Notes: generated by a model not told the origin, from the letters alone. DNA of 51,580 nt from Candidatus Sumerlaeaceae bacterium (GCA_019695055.1 JAIBAT010000172.1:1-51580), one strand, 5' to 3'. Counted from the first letter of the stretch, positions 9,322-18,345 are shown. Made by a program: numbers and translations.

Positions 9322-11136
9322 ATGCTCAAGCCGGAGATTGCGGATCGGATAAAGTCCTTCGTGGAAGGCGCAGACTCGGAGACGTTGAAGGAAACGCTGG
9401 ACTTTCTGCTGGCGGAGGCGACGCACGAAAAGGGTGAGGCCGCCATCGAGGAGGCGTTTTACCGCGAGCTGGATTTTGGCACAGGCGGTTTGCGCGGCCT
9501 GATGGGGCCGGGTACGAACCGGATGAACCGCGTTGTCGTAGCGCGTGCCACCCAGGGGCTGGCCAACTACATCATCAACCACGCAGGCGATGGTGCAGGT
9601 GTTTGTATCGCTTACGATTCGCGCAACCGCTCGGCCGAGTTTGCCCGCGAGGCGGCACGTGTGCTGGCGGGCAATGGTCTCACGGCCTATCTCTTCGAGG
9701 ACGTGCGCCCCACGCCCGAGCTCTCTTTCGCTGTGAGCCACACCCAGTCCACCGCCGGCATCGTGATTACGGCAAGCCACAATCCCAAGGAGTACAACGG
9801 CTACAAGGTCTCCTGGGACGACGGCGGGCAGGTGATTCCGCCCCACGATGAGGCTATCATCACCGAAGTTCGCGCCGTCACCAGTGCAGCCCAGGTGAAG
9901 CACATGGACTACAAGGAGGCCTGCAAAGAGGGCCGCATCGTGCTCATCGGCGAAGCCGTGGACGAGGCCTACGTCAGCGAGCTCGATGCGGTGAAGATGC
10001 GCCCCGAACTTTGCGAGAAGCACGGCAAGGACCTCAAAATCGTCTACACGCCACTCCATGGCACCGGCATCAAGCTGGTGCCACGCACACTCGAGAACTG
10101 GGGCTTTCACAACGTGGTTCTTGAGCCCAGCCAGGCGCAACCCAACGGGAACTTCCCGACCACAAAATCACCAAACCCCGAGGAACGCGCCGCCATGGAG
10201 CTTTCCCTTGAACTGGCACGGCGCGAGAAAGCCGACGTCGTCTTTGCCACGGACCCCGACGCCGACCGCATCGGCATTGCCGTGCTGCACAACGGTGACT
10301 ACCAATTAATGACCGGTAATCAGGTCGGTGCGCTGCTGAGCTGGTACGTCTGCGAAACGCTCCGCGAGCAGGGACGCCTGCCGGCAAATGGTGCGCTCAT
10401 CAAGACCATTGTCACCACCGAGCTCATCGCTGCCATCGCTGCTGACTTTAAGGTCTCCATCGAGAATTGCCTGACCGGGTTCAAGTGGATCGCCTCTCTC
10501 ATCCGCGGTTGGGAGGAACGCACTGTTCACGGCAAACCAGAGAAGACCTATCTCTTTGGCTGCGAAGAGAGCTACGGCTACCTCATTGGCACCCATGCCC
10601 GTGACAAGGATGCTGTAGTCACGGCCTGTGTTCTCGCGGAGATGGCGCTTTGGGCCAAAACCAACGGCAAAACCCTTGTGGACCTGCTCCATGACCTCTT
10701 CGCCAGGTATGGAGTCCACATTGAGAGCCAGCTTTCCAAGACGATGCCCGGTAAAGCCGGCATGGAAACCATCGGCAAGTTGATGGAATCCCTGCGCGCG
10801 AATCCCCCAGCCAGCATTGGAGGTGTTGCCGTAAGGCGAGTTACGGACATCCAAAACAACACCGTGAAGGACATCGAGACCGGCAAGGATTCTGCGGGCC
10901 CCGGTCTGCCGAAGAGTAACGTGCTCCTCTTTGCCCTTGCTGATGGCAGCGTGGTTGTCGCGCGGCCTTCTGGAACTGAACCCAAGATCAAATTCTACTT
11001 CATGGTTGTGGATCGCGACAGCTTTCCGCTTGCTGACCGCGCTGCTCTTGCCGGCCGCATTGAGGCCTGCCAGGCCAAGGAGCAGAAGCTGCTCAAGGAT
11101 TTTGATGCCATCACGGCCCAGCGGGTTTCAGGTTAG
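9322..11136 (+). CDS. Phospho-sugar mutase (phosphoglucomutase/phosphomannomutase, PgcA-like)
   Basis: A 604-residue alpha-D-phosphohexomutase. In order: GTGGLRG near the start, the catalytic phosphoserine loop ITASHNPKEYNGYK, TPLHGTG, the Mg2+ site FATDPDADRIG, the sugar-binding GCEESYGYLIG, and the phosphate-binding RPSGTEPKIKFY at the C-terminus. Length and order match PgcA-type phosphoglucomutases that interconvert glucose-1-phosphate and glucose-6-phosphate, though mannose or other hexose phosphates are possible. It feeds cell-envelope sugar and glycogen pathways in the cytoplasm. GGAGGGAAAGG lies upstream of the ATG. The exported unknown protein gene starts 5 bp after its stop, suggesting an operon. 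Confidence 0.93.
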   Translation: MLKPEIADRIKSFVEGADSETLKETLDFLLAEATHEKGEAAIEEAFYRELDFGTGGLRGLMGPGTNRMNRVVVARATQGLANYIINHAGDGAGVCIAYDSRNRSAEFAREAARVLAGNGLTAYLFEDVRPTPELSFAVSHTQSTAGIVITASHNPKEYNGYKVSWDDGGQVIPPHDEAIITEVRAVTSAAQVKHMDYKEACKEGRIVLIGEAVDEAYVSELDAVKMRPELCEKHGKDLKIVYTPLHGTGIKLVPRTLENWGFHNVVLEPSQAQPNGNFPTTKSPNPEERAAMELSLELARREKADVVFATDPDADRIGIAVLHNGDYQLMTGNQVGALLSWYVCETLREQGRLPANGALIKTIVTTELIAAIAADFKVSIENCLTGFKWIASLIRGWEERTVHGKPEKTYLFGCEESYGYLIGTHARDKDAVVTACVLAEMALWAKTNGKTLVDLLHDLFARYGVHIESQLSKTMPGKAGMETIGKLMESLRANPPASIGGVAVRRVTDIQNNTVKDIETGKDSAGPGLPKSNVLLFALADGSVVVARPSGTEPKIKFYFMVVDRDSFPLADRAALAGRIEACQAKEQKLLKDFDAITAQRVSG

Positions 11137-11141
11137 CGGCA

Positions 11142-12686
11142 ATGCTGGAACGGGGGCGTCGCGTCGCAGTTCTGACCAACATTCTTGGTACGGTGCTTCT
11201 GGCTACATCGTGCTTCGGTGCTCCAGCGGACTACTTTCGGATCCGCGTCGTTGACGAGGCGACAAGCCGCGGCGTGCCGCTCATCAAGCTTACCACCATA
11301 AACGGTATCACCCACTACACCGACAGTGCCGGGCAGGTGGCTTTTAATGAACCCGGCTGGATGAACCGCGAGGTCTTCTTCAACGTCGAAGGACCCGGTT
11401 ACACGTTTCATAAAGATGGCTTTGGTTTCCCCGGCCTCCGACTTAAAACGACTCCCGGTACCAGCGCGACTATTTCCATTCATCGTGACAACATTGCCCA
11501 GAGGCTTTATCGCCTCACGGGTGCCGGAATTTATCTGGACAGCGTGCTTCTTGGTGACAAGCCTCCCATTCGCGAGCCCATCATGAATTCCTCCGTCGTG
11601 GGCCAGGACAGCGTTATTGCGACCGTCTATCGTGGCCGCATCTTCTGGATCTTTGGTGACACGGGCTATCCCAGCTATCCGCTGGCGGCCAATTTCCAAA
11701 GCACCGGCGCGCTGTCCGATCTGCCCACCAGCGGCGGATTTGCGCCTTCCACCGGCGTGAACCTTGAGTACTTCCGCAAGGGTGACTTCGTTAAGCCCAT
11801 GGTGCTGCCTGCGCAGCGTGGCGTGTATTGGCTTTACTCCATGGTCGCGCTTCCCGACGCGAAGGGTCGCGAAACGCTTGTGGCCAATTGCGTCAAGATC
11901 AAGCCGCCCATGGACACGGAATCGCGCTTCCAGATCCGTTTCAACGACGCCACCCAGGACTTCGAGAAGACCGCCGACGACCCATTGGATGCGATCATCG
12001 AGCCCGACGGCCACCCGTTTCGCCTGACCGAGAATGGCAGGGAATACGTTGTCTATCCCGGCCGAACCCAGCTTTGCCGCGTTCCGGCCACAGTCGAGAG
12101 CGTGGCGGACCGGGCCAACTATGAAGCCTACACCTGCCTGAAATCCGGCAGCCGCTTTGACGGCAAGGCCGACCAACTTGATCGAACTGCCGACGGGAAG
12201 TTGCTGTGGACGTGGAAAAGGAACACGTCACCGGTTGGCCAGGCTGAGCTCGACAAACTCGAAACCTCCGGCATCATCCGCCGCGACGAGCGCTGGCTTC
12301 GCCTACAGGACGCCGGGACCGGCAAACCGATACAGTGGCACAACGGCTCCATCTACTGGAACGAGTGGCGCAAAAAATGGGTCATGATCGTAGGCCAGTT
12401 CGGCGGCGCATCCATGGTCGGCGAGGTGTGGTATGCCGAGGCCCCGGCACCGACCGGACCATGGGTCAACGCCGTGAAAATCGCCACACATCCTGCCTAC
12501 AGCTTTTACAACCCTACGCAGCACCCGTTTTTCGACGAGGATGGCGGGCGCGTCATCTACTTCGAGGGCACCTACACAAAGGAATTTTCCGGGAATCTGG
12601 TGCCCGTCCCGCGCTACGACTACAACCAGATCATGTACAAGTTGGAACTGGACGATCCACGCCTGAAACCTGCGCAATCCGACTAA
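11142..12686 (+). CDS. Exported protein of unknown function, possible beta-propeller
   Basis: A 514-residue protein starting 5 bp after the phosphosugar mutase. A signal sequence (VLTNILGTVLLATSCFGAP) is visible, and ATSC could be a weak lipobox, so it is probably periplasmic or a lipoprotein. Residues about 30-110 look like a small beta domain (VDEATSRGVPLIKLTTING...TDSAGQVAFNEPG), as in carboxypeptidase-regulatory-like modules. The remainder has repeated aromatic/Gly strands, for example RGRIFWIFGDTGYP and GSIYWNEWRKKWVMIVGQFGG. These faintly recall DUF4185 or GH43-type propellers. No catalytic residues can be assigned. The neighbour suggests a carbohydrate context, but this is inference. 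Confidence 0.7.
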   Translation: MLERGRRVAVLTNILGTVLLATSCFGAPADYFRIRVVDEATSRGVPLIKLTTINGITHYTDSAGQVAFNEPGWMNREVFFNVEGPGYTFHKDGFGFPGLRLKTTPGTSATISIHRDNIAQRLYRLTGAGIYLDSVLLGDKPPIREPIMNSSVVGQDSVIATVYRGRIFWIFGDTGYPSYPLAANFQSTGALSDLPTSGGFAPSTGVNLEYFRKGDFVKPMVLPAQRGVYWLYSMVALPDAKGRETLVANCVKIKPPMDTESRFQIRFNDATQDFEKTADDPLDAIIEPDGHPFRLTENGREYVVYPGRTQLCRVPATVESVADRANYEAYTCLKSGSRFDGKADQLDRTADGKLLWTWKRNTSPVGQAELDKLETSGIIRRDERWLRLQDAGTGKPIQWHNGSIYWNEWRKKWVMIVGQFGGASMVGEVWYAEAPAPTGPWVNAVKIATHPAYSFYNPTQHPFFDEDGGRVIYFEGTYTKEFSGNLVPVPRYDYNQIMYKLELDDPRLKPAQSD

Positions 12687-12708
12687 ATGAGGATGAGCCA
12701 TCCGGTCT

Positions 12709-13485
12709 TTAGGTTGACCGCTTTGCCTTCGCTGCCAGTGCCTTTGTTCCTCTCTTTCGTTGCACTGGTCGCAGGTGATTTCTGAGCACCTCCTTGATGT
12801 GAGCCACAACCTCCTTTGGAGAGTCCGTTGCCTTTAGAAGTTTCAGGTCATCCGGGGCTACAGTCTTCTCCGCGACCAGCGACTTCTGCGCGAAGCCGCG
12901 TATGTTGCCCCAGAACTTCTTCCCCATCAAAACCATGGGAAACCGCTCGATCTTTCCCGTCTGGATTAGGGTGAGCGTTTCAAAGGCCTCATCCAGTGTG
13001 CCGAATCCGCCCGGCATCACAACAAACGCGCAGGAGTACTTCACCAGCATCACCTTGCGCACATAAAAATGGTCGAACTCGACAAACTGGTCGAGGTACG
13101 GGTTCGCGTGCTGCTCGTGGGGCAGGCGGATGTTGCATCCGAGACTCAGCCCGCCGCCTTCGAGTGCGCCGCGGTTGGCCGCCTCCATGATGCCCGGCCC
13201 GCCGCCTGTCATGACTGCGAACCCCGCCCGCGCCAGTTCGCGCCCCAGTGCGCGGGCCATCTCGTAATACTTGTGCCCGTCGGGAAAGCGGGCCGACCCA
13301 AATACCGTGACGCAGGGCCGGGTGAAAGTGAAGGATTCGAATCCCTTCAAGAATTCCAGAAATACCCGCACAGCGCTTTCCAGGTCCTGGTCTCGCCGTC
13401 GCCTTCCGGTCAGGAAAAGTTTCTCCAGTCCCTCGGCACTTTCCAGGATCGACGGTGTTCTCGGCGCCTTCGGCTTCTTTGCCAT
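12709..13485 (-). CDS. LOG family Rossmann-fold protein (TIGR00730 type)
   Basis: A 258-residue protein with the LOG-family hallmarks GSARFPDGHKYYEMAR, the nucleotide site VMTGGGPGIMEAANRGA and the diagnostic PGGFGTLDEAFETLT. Characterised members are cytokinin riboside 5'-monophosphate phosphoribohydrolases or more general purine nucleotide 5'-monophosphate nucleosidases; the bacterial role is often unclear. It is cytoplasmic. N- and C-terminal tails are basic (KRKGTKALAAKAKRS at the end). GAGGTGG precedes the ATG. It converges on the exported protein gene with a 22-bp gap. Confidence 0.92.
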   Translation of the reverse strand: MAKKPKAPRTPSILESAEGLEKLFLTGRRRRDQDLESAVRVFLEFLKGFESFTFTRPCVTVFGSARFPDGHKYYEMARALGRELARAGFAVMTGGGPGIMEAANRGALEGGGLSLGCNIRLPHEQHANPYLDQFVEFDHFYVRKVMLVKYSCAFVVMPGGFGTLDEAFETLTLIQTGKIERFPMVLMGKKFWGNIRGFAQKSLVAEKTVAPDDLKLLKATDSPKEVVAHIKEVLRNHLRPVQRKRGTKALAAKAKRST

Positions 13486-13561
13486 TCTTCCACCTCAGGG
13501 TAGGAATTGAGATTGGAGAATGGTTCCTACTGCCGCCTCTTTCAAGGCAGGTTTTTAGATC

Positions 13562-14815
13562 TTAGAAACCATCCGGCTCCGGTGGCATGCGGGGTCGGAT
13601 TGGCCGCGCCCCGCCGCCGGTAGGTGGCCCGCCCTGTTGTCCGCCCATACTTTCAGGTCCTGGCGCCCCCGGCCTCGGCGGATGATATTCCTCCGGCGAA
13701 AGCTTTCCGTCGCCGTTCTCATCCAGCTTTCTCAGACCTTCGGTTGCCTTGGCCAGTTCTCCCGAATCAATGGTGCCGTCGCCATTGGTGTCCAATACTG
13801 CGATGACCGGTGGCATGGGGAGATTGCCGGTTGCGGTAGGACCTGCTGCTCCGCCTGCCTGGCGTCGTGCAGCAGGGCCTCGCCCTGCCCCGGGCCGGTT
13901 GGTCCCCTGCATGCCCTGTGGCCTGGCGCCGGGAGGCCCGCCACCCGGAGGTCCACCCATTTCGTTCTTTCGGAAGCTGGCGTCCGGCGTTCCGCGCCAC
14001 AGGCGGGGCAGGAAGGGGAAGTCGTCGGTAATGTAATAGTGATAAATGCCCTGCGGGTATTCCGGTGTCACGCCGGTGCGCCCGTTGCACTCGTCGAGGT
14101 CGCCGAGTCCCTTCACATATTCGAAATCCTGAGTGAATGTCCCGTCGTACTTGCCACCGGGACCGCTGGGTCGTGTGCCCTGCTTCAGCCGGTAGCTGGA
14201 CCGCATCTTGCGCAGTGGACTGCTTGTGTTCTTCGGGTCGGCGTACCCAAAGGAGGTGTACATGGGAAATCCGTCCGCTGCCCACCCAACGAGCAGCATT
14301 CGTTTGCCGTCATCTCCCAGACGTCTCACGAGGCCCACCGGCAGTGCGTGGTAGTGATACGCCCCTGGTGGCTGTACGTGGGCGTTATTTTCGTCCAGTC
14401 CGAGGTCCAGGAAACCTGTGTGTGCCTCGTAACGCCAACCCGAAGAGGGGTCATTGTTCCATGTCTCGCCGGTGCCCGGCTCGAAGGGCACACCGTTCAG
14501 GGCCACGCCGAGCCACCAGCCGTTGGCCCGCGTTGTGCGGTCAGCCACGACAGGCTTCAACGGAATCTTGAAGGTGTAGTCCACAGGGGCCAGCGTGTTC
14601 GGATTGTGGTCGTTGGGGAATTGCCCGGGCTTGTGGTCCGGCCAGCCGTTGGATTTGACCACCCGCTTGTCGCCCTCGATTGTGATCGTCGCCTTGTGTT
14701 GCGGCTCCGTCGTCATGTTGTCGTGGGCCGGATCGCCGGTGAGGTGGGCCTGCGCCCGCTCCGCTCCCAAGGCGGCGACCACGGCCACCACCGCGACTGC
14801 AATATGGTTTCTCAT
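13562..14815 (-). CDS. Secreted YHYH-domain protein with C-terminal EF-hand pair
   Basis: A 417-residue protein. The ATG at 14815 was chosen because GGGGAGCAG lies 9 bp before it and it starts a good signal peptide (MRNHIAVAVVAVVAALGAERAQA). The body holds the YHYH motif (GAYHYHALPVGL) and a second GIYHYYITDDFPFLPR, typical of the YHYH family of exported proteins. Next comes a Gly/Pro-rich linker (about 295-340). Two EF-hand loops follow, DTNGDGTIDSGE and DENGDGKLSPEE, likely binding Ca2+, and the tail is proline-rich. YHYH proteins occur widely in marine and planctomycete-like bacteria, and no activity is established. The EF-hand fusion suggests a calcium-stabilised extracellular protein. 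Confidence 0.85.
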   Translation of the reverse strand: MRNHIAVAVVAVVAALGAERAQAHLTGDPAHDNMTTEPQHKATITIEGDKRVVKSNGWPDHKPGQFPNDHNPNTLAPVDYTFKIPLKPVVADRTTRANGWWLGVALNGVPFEPGTGETWNNDPSSGWRYEAHTGFLDLGLDENNAHVQPPGAYHYHALPVGLVRRLGDDGKRMLLVGWAADGFPMYTSFGYADPKNTSSPLRKMRSSYRLKQGTRPSGPGGKYDGTFTQDFEYVKGLGDLDECNGRTGVTPEYPQGIYHYYITDDFPFLPRLWRGTPDASFRKNEMGGPPGGGPPGARPQGMQGTNRPGAGRGPAARRQAGGAAGPTATGNLPMPPVIAVLDTNGDGTIDSGELAKATEGLRKLDENGDGKLSPEEYHPPRPGAPGPESMGGQQGGPPTGGGARPIRPRMPPEPDGF

Positions 14816-15690
14816 CACAAGAACTGCTCCCCGGCGTTGCCGCCCCGCTTCAGAATTCCCCGCGACAATTTCCATCCCGCCACAACCGCTGCGTCCGTGT
14901 CACATGAAGATTTGTTAATAAACCCCGGCGCCGCGGGTCTTGCAAGGGCCGTCAATCCGTGGTGCCCGGCGCTTTTGCCCGAGTTTGGATGGTTAGAGCC
15001 TTTCTGTTGAAGTTCAGGATCCATCGTGACGTCTCGGCTTGATGGGTGCCATTGCGGAGGCAACGCTGTCCCCCCATCGGGCGCGGGATGGAGTGGTCCT
15101 TTTTGCGCATTCCTGAACGCGCATAGTGGGGGAGGGGGAGGGGGGGGCATATTTTTTTTCGCGCAAGATTTATGGTTAAACCCAATGGTTTCAATGCAAG
15201 TAATTCGCCGCAACAATTCGTGGAATTTTTCCATTTTCGGACGTGGGAGGCATTGAGAGGCCGGACAGGGCCGTGAGGGCGTTTTGCTGGAAAATGGACT
15301 TGCCCGCGAAATGGGCAAAACCGACGAGTGTGCGTCGGGGCGGGCAGGTGTTGAGCGCGTCATTTGCGATTTCATAATGAAGACGGGTATAGCACGGGCA
15401 AAAGGCTTTGCCTATTCCCTTACAACCCTCTGCAACCTCTTCGGGACCCATGGGAATCAGGTTCTGATGTTGGAGTTTGCGGTCCTCCTCAGAGCTTGAG
15501 ATTTCCTTACTCTTCCCTTGATTCCACTCCTTGTTGCCGTGGATGTTTCGCCTCGAGTCCAAGCCCCACGGTATCGGCTTCCCGCAGCCAACGCCGGCGG
15601 TTTGTTGTCGAAGTTGCGCAGAGCAGTAAACTTGGAGACCCCATCACCCGTGATTTCCCCGGGCGGAGACCGAAAGGAAGTCGAAGCTTC
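14816..15690. other. Long intergenic region with G-tract and repeat blocks
   Basis: About 875 bp between two divergent genes for exported proteins, with no convincing gene. It contains the 20-mer G-tract at 15128, the block TTGCCCGCGAAA at 15300, and TTTGCCTATTCCC at 15407 followed by a degenerate array. All three blocks recur in the same order in the 45.6-46.0 kb spacer. Short open frames here lack ribosome sites and look random. Promoters for the flanking genes must lie within, but none could be picked out. Confidence 0.6.
15128..15147 (+). repeat. G-tract 20-mer (G5 A G5 A G8), copy 1
   Basis: The string GGGGGAGGGGGAGGGGGGGG occurs here and, identical, at 45652-45671. An AT-rich stretch with a run of eight T follows it. 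Four or more G-runs allow a G-quadruplex on the plus strand. It is the first of three collinear blocks shared with the other spacer. Confidence 0.7.
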
Positions 15691-16287
15691 ATGAGACAAC
15701 GCACCACCTCCATCACCGCCATCTTCGCCGCTGCGCTTGCGGCTCTCATCCTGCTGGCCCACGGTACTGCTGCTGCCCAGCCAGCAGCCACCCCCGCGCC
15801 CCCAATGCAGGCCGAAATCCGATTCCCCGCGGAAGTCGCCGATATCACGGCCAAAACCTCAAACACCCTGCCCAAGGACACCCAAACCACCCACCTTCGA
15901 GGGCGCGACATGTCCGGCGAGGGCTATCAGCCGCCTCACATCGAGGGGCAAATGCAGCTCCTCCAACATTACGGCTCTATCACGGGGATGATCAGCATTG
16001 AGAAACCCATGACAACGGTGTCGGTGGAGCTGAAACCGCGCCCAATGAACGGGTCAAACCCGGTCGTGAACCTTTTCGCCGAGCGCGTGGCTGGCGACAA
16101 GTACCTGCGCGTCCAGATCATGAAGGATGTCGAGATAAAGTCCGAGGGGGTCTTCCGCGTTGGCGCGACCGTACCTCCGGGCACCTACAAGGTCACCCTT
16201 GGATTCTATAAGAGTTCCAAGCCCGACCGCAGCCACCTCGAGGTCCACGACATACAGTTTCTGGATGCAAAGGGTGGGAAGAAGTAG
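15691..16287 (+). CDS. Exported protein of unknown function
   Basis: A 198-residue protein. The ATG at 15691 was chosen because AAAGGAAG lies about 10 bp before it and a signal peptide follows (ITAIFAAALAALILLAHGTAAAQ); the frame is open further upstream but without coding character. The mature part is beta-rich with no family I recognise. The end (GVFRVGATVPPGTYKVTLGFYKSSKPDRSHLEVHDIQF) looks like an immunoglobulin-like or lipocalin-like sandwich. No enzymatic motif was seen. It probably works in the periplasm or at the surface. A long repeat-bearing spacer separates it from the divergent YHYH gene. Confidence 0.75.
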   Translation: MRQRTTSITAIFAAALAALILLAHGTAAAQPAATPAPPMQAEIRFPAEVADITAKTSNTLPKDTQTTHLRGRDMSGEGYQPPHIEGQMQLLQHYGSITGMISIEKPMTTVSVELKPRPMNGSNPVVNLFAERVAGDKYLRVQIMKDVEIKSEGVFRVGATVPPGTYKVTLGFYKSSKPDRSHLEVHDIQFLDAKGGKK

Positions 16288-16392
16288 GATTCGCCCCAGA
16301 TATTGTTCCTCCATTAATCCGTTGAATTATTAGGGTGCGCTTCTTGAGTATCCTAAAGCGCTCAAGTTTGATTCTAGAAATTGGGAGGAATA

Positions 16393-16833
16393 GTGTTCAA
16401 TCGGTTCGCAAGAGGTACCCTGCAGGTTGCTGTTGCCCTTGCAGCTGTGCTGCTTTTACTTCTGATTGGGTATTGTCTCGCCCCAATCCTTTATGCCTGC
16501 CGTTGGATTTTTGCGGCCGGAGCTGCCACTTTGTGTATCTGGGTTATGGTATCCAAGGTCCTCAGAAGCAAACGCGCTAAACGGCGCGGATGGGATGTTG
16601 GGCACTTTGGCCGCGACGAAATTCGATATCGCGAACTCAGAGGTGACCGGTGGGAGCAAATCATCATCTATGCAGAGATGTGCGTTGGAAAACCGCATCA
16701 TGTTATCTATTTCGGTAACCACGACTACTGGGAAAAGAACTACCCGGCATGGGCTGCACAGCGTCGCGAGGAAATCGTTTCGCGGATAAAAAGCGATTAT
16801 CATCCTCCCAATTACGCTTATCGTGACGAATGA
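16393..16833 (+). CDS. Small membrane protein of unknown function
   Basis: A 146-residue protein. The GTG at 16393 is chosen because GGGAGGA lies 4-5 bp upstream of it; an in-frame TTG at 16381 would place that Shine-Dalgarno inside the gene. Two N-terminal membrane helices (LQVAVALAAVLLLLLIGYCL and WIFAAGAATLCIWVMVS) are followed by a basic stretch (RSKRAKRRG) and a cytoplasmic or periplasmic domain of about 85 residues with many aromatics and His (HHVIYFGNHDYWEKNYPAW). I do not recognise a family. It stands alone between an exported protein gene and a convergent YcaC-like hydrolase. Confidence 0.65.
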   Translation: MFNRFARGTLQVAVALAAVLLLLLIGYCLAPILYACRWIFAAGAATLCIWVMVSKVLRSKRAKRRGWDVGHFGRDEIRYRELRGDRWEQIIIYAEMCVGKPHHVIYFGNHDYWEKNYPAWAAQRREEIVSRIKSDYHPPNYAYRDE

Positions 16834-16993
16834 GAGTCATCGAGGTAATCATACGCCACCCCCTTCGATTAACTACAAACCACCGTTGGTGGTGATATCT
16901 TCTAGGGCTCACTGGGCATCAGACCCACGTTTCCCAGCAGGACTTCTAAAGGTCATTTCTAGGGCTCAGGAGGTGGGGGCTAAATCGGAGAAG

Positions 16994-17017
16994 AAAAAGG
17001 AGGGCTGGTCGCCCTCC
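16994..17017 (-). terminator. Rho-independent terminator of the YcaC-like gene
   Basis: On the minus strand GGAGGGC, a 5-nt loop and GCCCTCC form a 7-bp GC-rich hairpin followed at once by five T and then CTTC. It lies 23 bp after the stop codon at 17040. This is the best-formed intrinsic terminator in the window together with the one at 22487. Confidence 0.8.
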
Positions 17018-17039
17018 CCATCTGACAGTTGTTATTCGA

Positions 17040-17663
17040 TTACCTCTTCGTCGCCAGGTAGCTGTTAATCAGGCATCGGTAGTTGGGCAGGTGGTTGGAG
17101 AAGAGGGTGCCCAGGCCTTCGATGTCGTTGCGCCAATCGCGGTGCAGTTCGCAGGCCACACCGAACCAGGTCATGAGCTGGGCACCGGCGGCTTCCATGC
17201 GCGACCATGCTGCGTCGCGGGTGGTTTTGTTGAATGTGCCGGCGGCGTCCGTGCACACGAAAACTTCGTAGCCCTCTTCCAGTGCTGACAATGCTGGGAA
17301 GGCGACGCAGACCTCGGTGACGATGCCAGCGATGATGAGCTGCTTTTTGCCGGTGGCCTTGACGGCGGCGACGAAGTCGGGGTTGTCCCACGCGTTGATG
17401 TTGCCGGGTCGCGCGATGTATGGGGCGTCGGGGAACTGGGCCTTTAGTTCCGGGACAAGGGGTCCGTTGGGGCCGTCCTCGAAGCTGGTGGTGAGGATGG
17501 TGGGAAGCTTGAAGTACTTGGCCAGATCTGCGAGGGCCAGGACGTTGTTCTTGAAGTCGTCGGGGGAGAAGTCCTGCACGAGATTGGTGAGGCCGGTTTG
17601 GTGGTCCACCATCAGGACGGCGGCGTCGGCCTTGTCGAGGCGGCGATACTTGAAGTTGCTCAT
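17040..17663 (-). CDS. Isochorismatase-family hydrolase, YcaC type
   Basis: A 207-residue cysteine hydrolase. The catalytic triad of YcaC (Asp19, Arg84, Cys118) is matched by Asp20 (LMVDHQTG), Arg85 (YIARPGN) and Cys119 (IVTEVCVAFPALSAL), with the family's cis-peptide region at IVTEV. YcaC-like proteins form ring-shaped oligomers and probably hydrolyse an unknown amide-like substrate in the cytoplasm. Length matches the family. TAGGAGATCACC precedes the ATG. A strong terminator follows. The DinB-family gene upstream is in the same orientation, but a 211-bp spacer separates them. Confidence 0.9.
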   Translation of the reverse strand: MSNFKYRRLDKADAAVLMVDHQTGLTNLVQDFSPDDFKNNVLALADLAKYFKLPTILTTSFEDGPNGPLVPELKAQFPDAPYIARPGNINAWDNPDFVAAVKATGKKQLIIAGIVTEVCVAFPALSALEEGYEVFVCTDAAGTFNKTTRDAAWSRMEAAGAQLMTWFGVACELHRDWRNDIEGLGTLFSNHLPNYRCLINSYLATKR

Positions 17664-17762
17664 GGTGATCTCCTATACGCTGGGGGGATGTGAAGCGTTG
17701 AAGGCCCCCTTTTGCCGCCGGGTGGAGGGGATTGCACGGGAAAATTGAACTGCGGGGGGCAT

Positions 17763-17789
17763 TTGCCACAAAGATGCACAAGAGGCGCA
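17763..17789 (+). repeat. Degenerate periodic intergenic repeat (GCACAAGAG type)
   Basis: GCCACAAAGAT, GCACAAGAG and GCGCAG are successive similar units with a 9-11 bp period, in the 211-bp spacer between the YcaC-like and DinB-family genes. It resembles the arrays at 9190, 45851 and 48302. Nothing else was recognised in this spacer. Confidence 0.4.
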
Positions 17790-17874
17790 GATCTAGACGA
17801 CGCAGGCAGCCGGTGGCGAGAAAAGAAGGTGGCGACCGGAGACGAGATACTGCTTCCCCGGCCGCCGCACCGAA

Positions 17875-18345
17875 TCAGGCGTAGGGCATGGGTGGCACGC
17901 GGCGCAGAAGGCGCGCATAGACCGCCAGCGAGCCGCGGTGGTGGGCCGTGTGGTCCATAATTCCGTTGATGGCGGTCGATCGGGGCACGCCCGGCATGAT
18001 TGGGTCGTTCGCCGGGAACATGGCCGCCATTTCCTCGTCGGATTTGGCGCCAAAAATTTTCATGGCCTGGGCGAAAGCGTCGGCGAGTTGCTGGCGCGCC
18101 GCGGCGAGGGAAGTCACCTGTCGCACCTCGGCCTCGTGTTCCGGGAAGTTCATGTCGAATCCGGAGGGGCTGAAGGTGCCGTCGGTGAACCACACCACAG
18201 TCTGGGCAGTGTGCGCGACTTGCTGGGCCACGGTAAACATGCCCTCCGCAGGGGCGTATCCCGAATCACCTTCTTCAAATATGGTCAGCACCTTCTCGAA
18301 AAACCGCTGGCCGCTCTTCAATTGCTGCGCGTGACATTCCGACAT
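17875..18345 (-). CDS. DinB-family metal-dependent protein
   Basis: A 156-residue four-helix-bundle protein of the DinB/YfiT superfamily. His residues that usually bind a divalent metal are visible in QQVAHTAQTV and in DHTAHHRGSLAVYARLL, the latter being the most conserved DinB motif. Related proteins include bacillithiol or mycothiol transferases and many of unknown role. GGGAGACATCAACA precedes the ATG. A 16-bp inverted repeat lies over the likely promoter, about 45-60 bp upstream of the start, suggesting local repression. Cytoplasmic. Confidence 0.85.
   Translation of the reverse strand: MSECHAQQLKSGQRFFEKVLTIFEEGDSGYAPAEGMFTVAQQVAHTAQTVVWFTDGTFSPSGFDMNFPEHEAEVRQVTSLAAARQQLADAFAQAMKIFGAKSDEEMAAMFPANDPIMPGVPRSTAINGIMDHTAHHRGSLAVYARLLRRVPPMPYA

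Noticed and set aside
9118..10140. Long minus-strand frame of 340 codons over the start of the phosphosugar mutase
   Set aside because: It is antisense to a gene with all family motifs; high-GC codon bias opens such frames. No domain or ribosome site.
11133..12176. Minus-strand frame of 347 codons over the exported protein gene
   Set aside because: Shadow of the plus-strand gene, whose signal peptide and position after the mutase support it.
13330..13345. GGATTCGAATCCC, resembling a tRNA T-arm
   Set aside because: Lies inside the LOG-family gene and no acceptor stem or anticodon arm can be folded around it.
13637..15010. Plus-strand frame of 457 codons over the YHYH gene
   Set aside because: Cys/Arg/Pro-rich nonsense composition, antisense to a gene with a signal peptide, YHYH and EF-hand motifs.
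16900..16968. 12-bp direct repeat TTCTAGGGCTCA, twice with 57-bp period
   Set aside because: Only two copies in a short spacer, without flanking features; chance or local duplication is enough to explain it.
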